64,000 bases of DNA from Flavimobilis rhizosphaerae (GCF_014852685.1 NZ_JACZDF010000003.1:186001-250000), one strand, 5' to 3'; positions 49,940-57,449 are shown, counted from the first letter of the stretch. The notes: generated by a model not told the origin, from the sequence alone. Program-made: numbers and translations.

Positions 49940-50854
49940 TCAGGGCGAGGGGAGCGTCACCGTGTGCGACATGGCCTTAGCAGCCTTGCGCGCTTCCTTG
50001 CCGCTGAACTCCGTAACGACAGGCTTCTTTTCAAGAGCTTCAGAGACGACGACGAGCCGCCAGTCCTTCTCCTTCTTCGCGGCCTTGAGCTCGTTGGCGC
50101 TGAGGATGACAGCCGAACTCGCCGTCCGCCTGCCAATCTTGCCCTTGACCTCGACGAGGATCGTCTCCTTGACGCCGCCCTCCTTGCGCTTGAGCTTGAG
50201 GTCATAGCCGAGGCCACGCTCGCTCTGGACGTCATCCACGACCTTGAAGCCGAGCTTCCTGTAGTGCTTCTTCGCCGCCGCGACCGCGCGCTTCTCGACG
50301 ATCGCCTTGAGCCCGCTGCCGGAGTGACGGGACCGCACCGCTGCGGTCCCGTCGTACAGCGACTCGTGGCCGGCTAGCGCAAGGAGCGAGTCGAGCTCAG
50401 ACTTCGTGAGATAGGCGGGCGAGACCTGGGGCTTCGCGACCGGCTCGGACGCGGCGAGCACCTCATCCTCGCGCGACTGCTCGAGCGTCACGGGCACCTC
50501 CCAGAATGTCAGCCCGACCCCCAGCCATGTCGTACGGCTCTGAGCTCGCTCGGAGTCGGCCCACGCGTCCGGATCAGCCTGGATCCCCGTGACCACACCG
50601 TCGGTGATGACCCCCGCGCCCCAGAACCCCGCATCGACGGTTCGCGACCCGCGCCCGACGTAGAAGATGACCGGGTCGTCCTCCCGCATCTCGTCGAGGC
50701 GGTACGACGTGCTGTTCGTCAAGCTCCAGTAGTCGTCCAGACCGCCCTTGGCGAGGAGTTCCTGAGGCTTGCTGAACTCCGGGTTGCACTTGATGACCCA
50801 TGCTCCAAAGTCGGGCAGGCGACGTACAGGCTGCTCGGTGCTCGCGTTCGACAT
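49940..50854 (-). CDS. EVE-domain/NOV_C (DUF3883) nuclease-like protein
   Basis: 304 residues. Residues 12-125 have EVE/PUA-like traits: AWVIKCNPEFSKPQELL, YWSLTNSTSYRLDEMREDDPVIFYVG, GFWGAGVITDG, an aromatic-cage-style domain that reads modified bases. Residues 180-290 match NOV_C/DUF3883, a PD-(D/E)xK-like fold: KKHYRKLGFKVVDDVQSERGLGYDLKLKR, then ILVEVKGK, giving the D...E-x-K set, and ILSANELKAAKKEKDWRLVVV. Together they suggest a single-protein, type IV-like cutter of modified DNA; that is inference. The gene is visibly less GC-rich than all neighbours and sits between clusters of family A and B repeats, so recent acquisition is plausible. Confidence 0.82.
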   Translation of the reverse strand: MSNASTEQPVRRLPDFGAWVIKCNPEFSKPQELLAKGGLDDYWSLTNSTSYRLDEMREDDPVIFYVGRGSRTVDAGFWGAGVITDGVVTGIQADPDAWADSERAQSRTTWLGVGLTFWEVPVTLEQSREDEVLAASEPVAKPQVSPAYLTKSELDSLLALAGHESLYDGTAAVRSRHSGSGLKAIVEKRAVAAAKKHYRKLGFKVVDDVQSERGLGYDLKLKRKEGGVKETILVEVKGKIGRRTASSAVILSANELKAAKKEKDWRLVVVSEALEKKPVVTEFSGKEARKAAKAMSHTVTLPSP

Positions 50855-50935
50855 GGTCTGAGACTAGCCGTCCGTGGGGCCGTCGTCGGGGGACCGTCGG
50901 GCCCTGGTCGCAGGCGGCGCCGTGAGGCGCCTCCT

Positions 50936-50978
50936 CGATAGCCGATCCATACACCCTTGACGTCCGGATGGGCTATCG
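50936..50978. repeat. Family B palindrome, copy B5
   Basis: Arms CGATAGCCGATCC (50936-50948) and GGATGGGCTATCG (50966-50978) pair with one mismatch. First element of the B-A-B-A-B-B cluster upstream of the EVE/NOV_C gene. Confidence 0.82.
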
Positions 50979-50990
50979 ACGGCCTGGTCG

Positions 50991-51046
50991 CTCACGGATT
51001 GAGGCGTCCCCCCGTCGGACGGGTGGGACGCGTCGAGATCCACGAG
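50991..51046. repeat. Family A palindrome, copy A6 (degenerate)
   Basis: Left end CTCACGGATTGAGGCGTCCC, right end GGGACGCGTCGAGATCCACGAG. Pairing is interrupted near the outer end, so this is the most decayed A copy; the inner CCCGTC and GACGGG still pair. Confidence 0.7.
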
Positions 51047-51113
51047 ATGCGCGACGGTGTCCTGTCCCCGGCGGACCTCCCTGTCCCGGCGGCGACCGCC
51101 TGACCCTGCATGC

Positions 51114-51156
51114 CGATAGCCGATCGGACCACCACAGGTGTCCCGATCCGCTATCG
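51114..51156. repeat. Family B palindrome, copy B6
   Basis: Left arm CGATAGCCGATCGGAC, right arm GTCCCGATCCGCTATCG; the outer CGATAGC/GCTATCG and inner GGAC/GTCC pair, with a small bulge between them. Confidence 0.78.
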
Positions 51157-51180
51157 AGCGGGCTCGGCACCCTCTCCTGC

Positions 51181-51232
51181 CGACGGATTGACGTGTGCCC
51201 CCATTGAACGGGGGGGCACACGTCAATCCGTG
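51181..51232. repeat. Family A palindrome, copy A7
   Basis: Left GACGGATTGACGTGTGCCCC and right GGGGCACACGTCAATCCGTG pair over 19 bp, failing only at the outermost base. The inner stem (CGTGTG/CACACG) differs from other A copies but is fully paired. Confidence 0.88.
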
Positions 51233-51284
51233 CACGAGGAGCGTCCCGATCCGCGGCCCCGGACCGGGGGCTCCGCTCCGGGGC

Positions 51285-51333
51285 GCTCGATAGCCGATCC
51301 GTACACATGCTGCGTCCCGATCCGCTATCGAGC
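51285..51333. repeat. Family B palindrome, copy B7, nested in a larger palindrome
   Basis: Arms GCTCGATAGCCGATC and GATCCGCTATCGAGC pair with one mismatch. Outside it, GCTCCGGGGC (51275-51284) and GCCCCGGAGC (51343-51352) add a further 10-bp stem, so the whole structure covers 51275-51352. Confidence 0.85.
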
Positions 51334-51360
51334 GGGCCACCCGCCCCGGAGCGAAGTCCA

Positions 51361-51401
51361 GATAGCCGATCCGTGCGTGTGATGTGCACCGATCGGCTAT
51401 C
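51361..51401. repeat. Family B palindrome, copy B8
   Basis: Arms GATAGCCGATCCGTGC (51361-51376) and GCACCGATCGGCTATC (51386-51401) pair with one mismatch. Last element of the cluster. Confidence 0.83.
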
Positions 51402-51559
51402 GACCTACGAGGCCGCGCGTGGGGTGCCCTCCTCAGGGCGCAGCTACCGGACCATCTATCGCTCCGCTGGCCGCAACGTTGGCGGCAGCGCCGCCCGGAC
51501 CGCTGGTCGGAGCGGCTGCCGCCCCATCTCACGGAGCTGGCTGCGGAGCGCAGGGTCCG
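51402..51559. other. Remainder of the long intergenic gap; no gene seen
   Basis: The gap 50855-51559 has no credible coding frame on either strand. Its first two thirds hold six repeats (B5, A6, B6, A7, B7, B8). In this last part I see only a 9-bp hairpin, GGCGGCAGC (51481-51489) with GCTGCCGCC (51515-51523), which could terminate transcription beyond the APC permease gene. Confidence 0.5.
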
Positions 51560-53095
51560 TCAGACGCCTGGGTCGCGGACGCCGTCAACCGACGGGTCGG
51601 GCGCGGCCAGCAGCGAGTGTCGCCGCGAGTAGGAGAGGTAGACGACGGCCCCGACCGCGATCCATGCGAGGAACCGCAGCCACGTGAGGACAGTGAGGTT
51701 CGTGGTCAACCAGATGCACGCGAGGCCGGCCGCCACGGGCAGCACGGGCGACCACGGCACACGGAAGCCCCGCGTGAGGTCGGGGCGGGACCGCCGCAGC
51801 AGCGGCACCCCGAAGCACACGAGGATGAACGCCGAGAGCGTCCCGATGTTGATCATCTCCTCGAGGAACCCGACGTCCGCGAGACCGGCGATCCCGGCGA
51901 CGACGACGCCGATGCCGATCTGCAGGGCGACGGGCGTGCGCGTGCGCGCGTGCGTGACGGACATGCCGCGCGGCAGGAGGCCGTCGCGGCTCATCGCGAA
52001 GACGATGCGTGCGAGCCCGAGGAGCAGCACCATGACGACGCTCGTGAGCCCGACGAGGATGCCGATGGAGATGACCTTCCCGGCCCAGTCGGCGCCGACG
52101 AGCACGAACGCGCTGGTGAGCGACGGCTTCTCAACCGCTGCGAGTTCCGTGTAGGGCACCATGCCGGTGACGACGACGGTGACAAGGATGTACAGCACGG
52201 TGACGAGCGCGAGCCCGCCCAGCACGCCGCGCGGGATCGTGCGCTGCGGGTCGCGGGCTTCCTCTGCCGTCGTCGCGACGACGTCGAAGCCGATGAACGC
52301 AAAGAAGACGAGTGCTGCACCCGAGAGGATGCCGAGCGCCCCGTACATCGACGGCTCCTGTCCGGTGAGGAACGCGACGAGCGGCTGGTGAAGGCCGGAC
52401 TTCCCCTCGGTGGGTTGCGACGGGGGCACGAACGGCGTGAAGTTCTCCGCCTTGACGTAGAGGAACCCGACGACGATGACGAAGAGCGTGATGCCCACCT
52501 TGAGGATCGTCAGAACGGAGTTGACGCGCGTCGAGAGCTTGGTGCCGAGGACGAGCAGCACGGTGAAGAAACCGACGACGAGGACGGGCGCCCAGTCGAG
52601 TGTGAGCGGCCCGAGGTCGACGCTCAGGGGGATATCGACCCCGAAGAGCGTGAACGCGTCGCCGACGTACACGCCCCAGAATTTCGCGATGACGGCGGCG
52701 GCGAGCAGCATCTCGAGGATGAGGTCCCAGCCGATGAACCAGGCGACGCCCTCGCCGAACGTCGCGTACGAGAACGTGTAGGCGGATCCTGCGATCGGCA
52801 GGGTTGACGCGAACTCGGCGTAGCACATGATGGCGAGCCCGCAGACGACGGCGGCGATGACGAACGAGACGATGACGGCGGGCCCGGCGTGGTGCGCGGC
52901 AGCGGAGGCCCCGACAGAGAAGATGCCAGCGCCGACGGCGACAGAGACACCGAGGACGGCAAGGTCCCACGCGGTGAGGTTCCGCTTGAGGGAGCGCGTC
53001 TCGTCGTGGCTTGTGGCGATCGCTTGCTCGACGCTCTTGCGTCGCGCGAGGCTGCGGAGGAACGTCGCTGCGGGTCGCGAGTCGTGGCTGGGCAT
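51560..53095 (-). CDS. APC-family cationic/branched amino acid permease
   Basis: 511 residues from ATG 53095; a frame start 23 codons upstream looks spurious. About 12-14 membrane helices. APC markers: NLTAWDLAVLGVSVAVGAGIFSVGASAA in helix 1, CYAEFASTLPIAGSAYTFSYATFGEGVAW, GFDVVATTAEEARDPQRTIPRG in helix 6, which is typical of the CAT/YfnA subgroup. It should take up amino acids by proton symport or exchange. It is transcribed alone, divergent from thymidine kinase. Confidence 0.93.
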   Translation of the reverse strand: MPSHDSRPAATFLRSLARRKSVEQAIATSHDETRSLKRNLTAWDLAVLGVSVAVGAGIFSVGASAAAHHAGPAVIVSFVIAAVVCGLAIMCYAEFASTLPIAGSAYTFSYATFGEGVAWFIGWDLILEMLLAAAVIAKFWGVYVGDAFTLFGVDIPLSVDLGPLTLDWAPVLVVGFFTVLLVLGTKLSTRVNSVLTILKVGITLFVIVVGFLYVKAENFTPFVPPSQPTEGKSGLHQPLVAFLTGQEPSMYGALGILSGAALVFFAFIGFDVVATTAEEARDPQRTIPRGVLGGLALVTVLYILVTVVVTGMVPYTELAAVEKPSLTSAFVLVGADWAGKVISIGILVGLTSVVMVLLLGLARIVFAMSRDGLLPRGMSVTHARTRTPVALQIGIGVVVAGIAGLADVGFLEEMINIGTLSAFILVCFGVPLLRRSRPDLTRGFRVPWSPVLPVAAGLACIWLTTNLTVLTWLRFLAWIAVGAVVYLSYSRRHSLLAAPDPSVDGVRDPGV

Positions 53096-53228
53096 ACTGC
53101 CTCCTTCGGGCGCAGGAACCATCTTTGCTGCCGCGTGCCCCGAGCGCGAGGGCTGCGCGCACATCCGTGGGCACCAGCATGCGGAGGGGCGCTGTGATCA
53201 GGTGTGCTCCGATGGGAGAATCGAGCCC

Positions 53229-53837
53229 ATGGCCAAGCTGTACTTCCGCTACGGAGCGATGAACTCCGGCAAGTCGACGTCGCTCCTCCAGGCCGCGCAC
53301 AACTATGAGGAGCGCGAGCACCGGATCCTCCTGGCGAAGCCGGGGGTCGACACGAAGGCTGGGCGTCAGATCCACTCGCGTCTGGGTGTCGTGCGGGAGG
53401 TCGACTACCTCGTGGGTGCGGACGACGACGCGTACGGGCTGTTCCAGCAGCACCGGTCGGCGGTGCAGCTCGCGAGCGGGCGTGACGTCTCGTGCCTGCT
53501 CATCGACGAGGCGCAGTTCCTCTCGACGCAGCAGGTCGACGACCTGCTGCGGATCGCGGTCCTCGACGGCATCCCGGTGATCTGCTACGGCATCCGGACG
53601 GACTTCCGCACGGAGGCGTTCCCTGGGTCGCGCCGCCTGCTCGAGATCTCCCACTCTCTCGAGGAGCTCAAGACGATCTGTCGCTGCGGGCGCAAAGCGA
53701 TCTTCACGACGCGTCGGATCGACGGTCGGGCGATCTTCGACGGCGCGCAGGTCGCGATCGACGGGGGTGCGGAGGTCACGTACGAGGCCGTGTGCGCGGC
53801 GTGCTACCTCGCGGAGTCGGGCGGGCGGCTGCCCTGA
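53229..53837 (+). CDS. tdk: Thymidine kinase (type II)
   Basis: 202 residues, ATG 53229. P-loop YGAMNSGKSTSLLQ near residue 8, catalytic Glu in LLIDEAQFLS, and the zinc-binding lasso domain with CRCGRKA and CAACY (four cysteines). TK1-type enzymes phosphorylate thymidine with ATP for the dTTP salvage route. Length is normal. Five bases separate its stop from the stop of the convergent AAC(3)-like gene. Confidence 0.95.
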   Translation: MAKLYFRYGAMNSGKSTSLLQAAHNYEEREHRILLAKPGVDTKAGRQIHSRLGVVREVDYLVGADDDAYGLFQQHRSAVQLASGRDVSCLLIDEAQFLSTQQVDDLLRIAVLDGIPVICYGIRTDFRTEAFPGSRRLLEISHSLEELKTICRCGRKAIFTTRRIDGRAIFDGAQVAIDGGAEVTYEAVCAACYLAESGGRLP

Positions 53838-53842
53838 CCCGC

Positions 53843-54667
53843 CTACCGTCCTCGAGGTTGCGCGGCGAGGACGGAGCCGCCGCGATGCTCGGCGAACCAG
53901 TTCGTGGCGTAGGCGACGAGCTCGCGCACGGGGACGACGACGACCTCGGCCGCCCCGAGGCGCGCCGAGGCGACGAGCGCAGGGTGAGCGGCACGGAACC
54001 CGGCACCGCAGGCGCCGAAGTCCTCGTCGGCCGGGACGACCTCGCGCCACGTGACCCAGCGGCGCTCGCCGTCTACGGTCATCGGCGCGCCCTGGTCGAC
54101 GACGGTGCGTCCGGGCCAGTCGGTGCGGTTCTCGGCGAGGTGGAGCGCTGTGCAGCTGTCGAACCCGGTACCGAGCAGGCAGACGAGCGCATCAAGGTCC
54201 TCGAGGGCCCGCATCGGTGACCGTTCACCGGCCGCGTCGTCGAGGTCGTGGACGGCGGTGACGCGCGACGCGTGGGGTCCGAGGGCCGCGACGGAGCGCT
54301 GCGGGTGCCCGGATCTCAGGACGCCGGGCCAGGTGCGGAAGAGCTCGGCGACGGCACCCATGGTGCGCGTGGGTGTGCGTGCCGGGTCATACGGGGGCAG
54401 GTGGTCGCGCAGCAGCGGGTACCACTCGGGGTCGATGTCGGGGAGGCGCAGGAACGCAGGGTCGCACAGCTGCCAGGACTGGGCGGGCATGACGGTGGTG
54501 CCGTCGGGTCCGACGGCGTCGAGGATGCCGCGGAGCAGCCCGTCCTCGGCGCCGACGACGTGCCCGAGTCGGGACATCGCTGTGTGGACCATGACGGTGC
54601 GGCCGGCGACGCCGAGCTCGCGGAGGGTTGCTGCGACGTCTGCCGAGGTGAGCGGGGTGGTGAGCAC
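53843..54667 (-). CDS. AAC(3)-family N-acetyltransferase, second copy
   Basis: 274 residues from GTG 54667; the longer frame upstream adds an unlikely Arg-rich head. Pattern: VMVHTAMSRLGHVVGAEDGLL, ILDAVGPDGTTVMPAQSW, TMGAVAELFRTWPGVLRSGHPQRSVAALG, ALVCLLGTGFDSCTALHLAE, and CGAGFRAAHPALVASARLG. It shares the fold of the gene at 7396 but is clearly diverged, and has the longer form typical of AAC(3) enzymes. Same acetyl-CoA chemistry expected; the acceptor is unknown. Separated from the ROK kinase gene upstream by a terminator-like hairpin. Confidence 0.9.
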   Translation of the reverse strand: MLTTPLTSADVAATLRELGVAGRTVMVHTAMSRLGHVVGAEDGLLRGILDAVGPDGTTVMPAQSWQLCDPAFLRLPDIDPEWYPLLRDHLPPYDPARTPTRTMGAVAELFRTWPGVLRSGHPQRSVAALGPHASRVTAVHDLDDAAGERSPMRALEDLDALVCLLGTGFDSCTALHLAENRTDWPGRTVVDQGAPMTVDGERRWVTWREVVPADEDFGACGAGFRAAHPALVASARLGAAEVVVVPVRELVAYATNWFAEHRGGSVLAAQPRGR

Positions 54668-54785
54668 GCACCTAGTGTGCCCGCCGCGGCTCCGCTCCAC
54701 ATCCCCCGATGTGTGCCGGCACCGGTACGGCGCCCGCCTGTCCGGGACCGTGCGGCCCTGCTGGCCCTCACCGCGGCCACGCGAT

Positions 54786-54825
54786 CGGTCCGGGGCCGCT
54801 GATGAGGTTCAGCGACCCCGGACCG
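54786..54825 (-). terminator. Hairpin after the GlcNAc operon
   Basis: Arms CGGTCCGGGG (54786-54795) and CCCCGGACCG (54816-54825) plus an inner GCTG/CAGC, with a small CC/GA internal loop. It lies 54 bases past the ROK kinase stop on the minus strand, so it probably ends the operon transcript. Confidence 0.72.
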
Positions 54826-54879
54826 GAGCAGCGGCCTGGATGTGGCACGCGGGGTGCGCAGGTGTCGGCGCAGACAGCG

Positions 54880-55785
54880 TCAGTCGTCCGAGAGGCGCTT
54901 CCACGTGGCGAGCGCAGCGCCGATGACGCCGGCACGCTGACCGAGCTCGGCGACGACGATCTCGGGGACCGTCGCGACCCTCACGGTTGCCTCGAGCTTC
55001 GCGCGAAGCGGTCCGACGAGCTTGTCGCCTGCGGCGGCGAGACCGCCGCCGAGGACGATCCGCTCGGTGCCGAGGAGCGTGATGGCGCCGAGGATGCCGA
55101 GGGCGAGCGCCGTGATGGCTTCGTCCCACACCGCGTCGGCGAGCGGGTCGGATCCGAGGGCCTGAACGACCTCGAGCGACGTCGCGGCGTCGCGACCCGT
55201 GGCTGCGGCGTAGGCGATCCCGATGGACGACGCCGAGCAGTACCGTTCGAGGCAGCCGCGCTGCCCGCACGGGCACTCGATGCCGTTCTCGCGGATGACG
55301 ACGTGCCCGAGCTCGCCCGCCTGGTTGGTACCGCCGCCGACGGCGACGCCGCCGACGGTGAGCGACGCAGCGATCCCAGTGCCGATGAACACTGCGAGCA
55401 TGTCGTCGACGCCGCGGCCCGCCCCGAGCTCGCGCTCGGCGAGGCCGGCACAGTTGACGTCGTGGTGAAGCAGGACGGGAATCCCGAGGCGGTGCCCGAG
55501 GATGTCCGCGACCGCGGTGTCCCGCCAGCCGAGGTTGCCAGCGAGGAGGACGACCCCTGTGCGGGAGTCGACGACGCCCGGGACGGCGAGGCCGACGGCC
55601 TCGACGGGTCGGTCGCCCGCCTCGACGAGGAGCGCACGGCAGACGCGTTCGATCGCGTCGAGCGTGGCGTCCCCGTCCGAGCCCGCGGTGGGCTCGTGCG
55701 ACGCGGCGTGCACCGTTCCCGCGGGGTCGACGAGCTCCCCGCGGATGTTGGTGCCGCCCACGTCGAGGGCGATGACAAGGCTCAC
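54880..55785 (-). CDS. ROK-family sugar kinase (probable N-acetylglucosamine/glucosamine kinase)
   Basis: 301 residues from a GTG overlapping the nagB stop (GTGA). ROK kinase motifs: ALDVGGTNIRGELVD (phosphate 1), HHDVNCAGLAERELG (catalytic Asp), GGTNQAGELGHVVIRENGIECPCGQRGCLERY with the zinc-binding Cys/His set. No DNA-binding head, so it is a kinase, not a regulator. Its place directly after nagB suggests that it phosphorylates GlcNAc or glucosamine entering by the ABC importer; the sugar is inferred from context. No nagA deacetylase gene is in the window. Confidence 0.9.
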   Translation of the reverse strand: MSLVIALDVGGTNIRGELVDPAGTVHAASHEPTAGSDGDATLDAIERVCRALLVEAGDRPVEAVGLAVPGVVDSRTGVVLLAGNLGWRDTAVADILGHRLGIPVLLHHDVNCAGLAERELGAGRGVDDMLAVFIGTGIAASLTVGGVAVGGGTNQAGELGHVVIRENGIECPCGQRGCLERYCSASSIGIAYAAATGRDAATSLEVVQALGSDPLADAVWDEAITALALGILGAITLLGTERIVLGGGLAAAGDKLVGPLRAKLEATVRVATVPEIVVAELGQRAGVIGAALATWKRLSDD

Positions 55786-56564
55786 AGCGCCTGCCACTCC
55801 GGCTTGTTCGCGAAGACGTAGCGGTAACGCTCGGCGTTCGCCAGGTCGGCTGCGGCGTCCTCGTCGACGAGCAGCGTGACGTGCGGGTGCATCTGGGCGA
55901 TCGAACCGGGGCAGCTCGCGGTGACGGGGCCCTCGGCCGCTGCTGCGACGGCAGCGGCCTTGCCGGCACCGGTCGCGACGATGAGGAGGTGACGTGCCTC
56001 CATGACGGTCCCGAGGCCCTGCGTCAGGGCGTAGCGCGGCACGTCGTCGATCGAGTCGAAGAAGCGCGCGTTGTCGGAGCGGGTCTGCTCGGTGAGCGTG
56101 ACGATCCGGGTGCGCGACGCGAGCGACGATCCGGGCTCGTTGAACGCGAGGTGCCCGTTGGTGCCGATGCCGAGGATCTGCAGGTCGACGCCGCCGGCAG
56201 CCTTGATGGACTCGTCGTACGCACGACCGGCGGCGGGGATGTCGTCGGCGGCGCCGTCGGGGCTGTGGACTGCGGTGTCGGCGATGTCGAGGTGGCTCGT
56301 GAAGACGCGCCGGATGAACTGATGGTACGACTCGGGGTGCCCGACGGGCAGGCCGATGTACTCGTCGAGGCAGAATGCTTCGGCCGCGGCGAAGGAGAGG
56401 CCTTCCTCGCGGTGGCGGCGGATGAGCTCGGTGTAGACGGGGAGCGGCGAGGATCCGGTCGCGAGGCCGAGCACGGGGTGTGCGTTCTCGCGGACGGTGC
56501 GCTCGAAGATGTCGGCCCCGACCTTCCCGACGACGTCGGCGGACGGCAGGATCACGATCTCCAT
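55782..56564 (-). CDS. nagB: Glucosamine-6-phosphate deaminase
   Basis: 260 residues, the usual length. Family blocks: LGLATGSSPLPVYTELIRRH, AEAFCLDEYIGLPVGHPESYH with the catalytic Asp, LGIGTNGHLAFNEPGSSL with the Asp/His/Glu region. It turns glucosamine-6-phosphate into fructose-6-phosphate and ammonia, joining amino-sugar use to glycolysis. ATG 56564. It lies between the importer permease gene and the ROK kinase; a strong hairpin precedes it. Confidence 0.96.
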   Translation of the reverse strand: MEIVILPSADVVGKVGADIFERTVRENAHPVLGLATGSSPLPVYTELIRRHREEGLSFAAAEAFCLDEYIGLPVGHPESYHQFIRRVFTSHLDIADTAVHSPDGAADDIPAAGRAYDESIKAAGGVDLQILGIGTNGHLAFNEPGSSLASRTRIVTLTEQTRSDNARFFDSIDDVPRYALTQGLGTVMEARHLLIVATGAGKAAAVAAAAEGPVTASCPGSIAQMHPHVTLLVDEDAAADLANAERYRYVFANKPEWQAL

Positions 56565-56585
56565 GGGGGTGCCTTTCTCAGGGGT

Positions 56586-56616
56586 GGGTGCGCCCGGCGT
56601 CACGCCGGGCGCACCC
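56586..56616. terminator. Hairpin between permease gene and nagB
   Basis: Perfect 14-bp arms GGGTGCGCCCGGCG (56586-56599) and its complement (56603-56616), TCA loop. Within the operon it can lower or stabilise transcript segments differentially. Confidence 0.7.
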
Positions 56617-56629
56617 GTGGATGCTGCTG

Positions 56630-57448
56630 TCAGCCCTTGACCGCGCCGGAGACCATTCCGTCGGTCATCTTGTTCTGCACGAACAGGAAGAAGACGATGA
56701 CAGGGATGGCGACCATGATCGCGCCAGCCATGACGCCGGGCCAGTCGATCGCGGCGTTGCTCGCCGAGGTCAGACCCTGGAGCCAGAGCGGGACGGTGCG
56801 GTTGGACGGGCTCATGATGACGGTTGCGAGAGTGAACTCGTTCCACGCCTGGAGGAAGGCGTAGACGCCCGACGCGACGAGGCCCGGCGCGAGGAGTGGG
56901 AACGTCACGATGAAGAACGCCTTGGTGCGGCTGCAGCCGTCGATCATCGCGGCGTGCTCGAGGTCGACCGGGATGCCTTCGACGAACCCGCGGAGCATCC
57001 ACACCGTGAACGGGAGGACCGCCGCGATGTAGAGGATCGAGAGGCCGATCATCGTGTTGAGCAGGCCCCAGCCCTGAAGCATCTTGTACTGGGAGATGAA
57101 GAGACCCTCGGCGGGGATCATCTGGACGATGAGCACGGTGATGACGAGCGCCTTGCGGCCGCGCCACGTGAAGCGGCTCACGGCGATCGCTGCGAGGAAG
57201 GCGAAGAGCAGCGCGACGACGACCGTGATGAGGGTGACGATGAGGCTGAGCTTCATCGAGTTGAGGAAGCGCTCATTGAAGACTCGTCCGAACGAGGAGA
57301 AGTCTCCGCCGAACGGCAGCCACGTGGGGTTCTTGCCGCGGACCTCGTCCGCGGGCAGGAGTGCGGAGTTCACCATCCAGTAGACGGGGAAGACCCAGAC
57401 GAGCGCGACGAGGCCGCCGAGGATGTTGGGGAGAAGACCCTTGCGCAC
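56630..57448 (-). CDS. Sugar ABC permease, MalG/DasC type
   Basis: 272 residues, six membrane helices. Typical MalG-like sequence: GGLVALVWVFPVYWMVNSAL, LFISQYKMLQGWGLLNTMIGL, the docking EAA loop AAMIDGCSRTKAFFIVTFPLLAPGL, and C-terminal VKG. Its start is one base after the stop of the partner permease. It forms the importer channel with that protein; by operon content the substrate is N-acetylglucosamine or chitobiose, like DasABC of Streptomyces. Confidence 0.93.
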   Translation of the reverse strand: MRKGLLPNILGGLVALVWVFPVYWMVNSALLPADEVRGKNPTWLPFGGDFSSFGRVFNERFLNSMKLSLIVTLITVVVALLFAFLAAIAVSRFTWRGRKALVITVLIVQMIPAEGLFISQYKMLQGWGLLNTMIGLSILYIAAVLPFTVWMLRGFVEGIPVDLEHAAMIDGCSRTKAFFIVTFPLLAPGLVASGVYAFLQAWNEFTLATVIMSPSNRTVPLWLQGLTSASNAAIDWPGVMAGAIMVAIPVIVFFLFVQNKMTDGMVSGAVKG

Positions 57449-57449
57449 G

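Noticed and set aside
50936-51401. CRISPR-like array (regular palindromic repeats in a gene-free gap)
   Set aside because: Two different repeat families alternate, unit distances vary from 55 to 123 bases, the repeats cover whole palindromes with variable cores, and no cas gene is near.
3551-51401. Families A-C as insertion-sequence ends or MITEs of a resident transposon
   Set aside because: No target-site duplication was clear around any copy and no transposase gene lies in the window. Mobility by a distant enzyme is left open in the findings.
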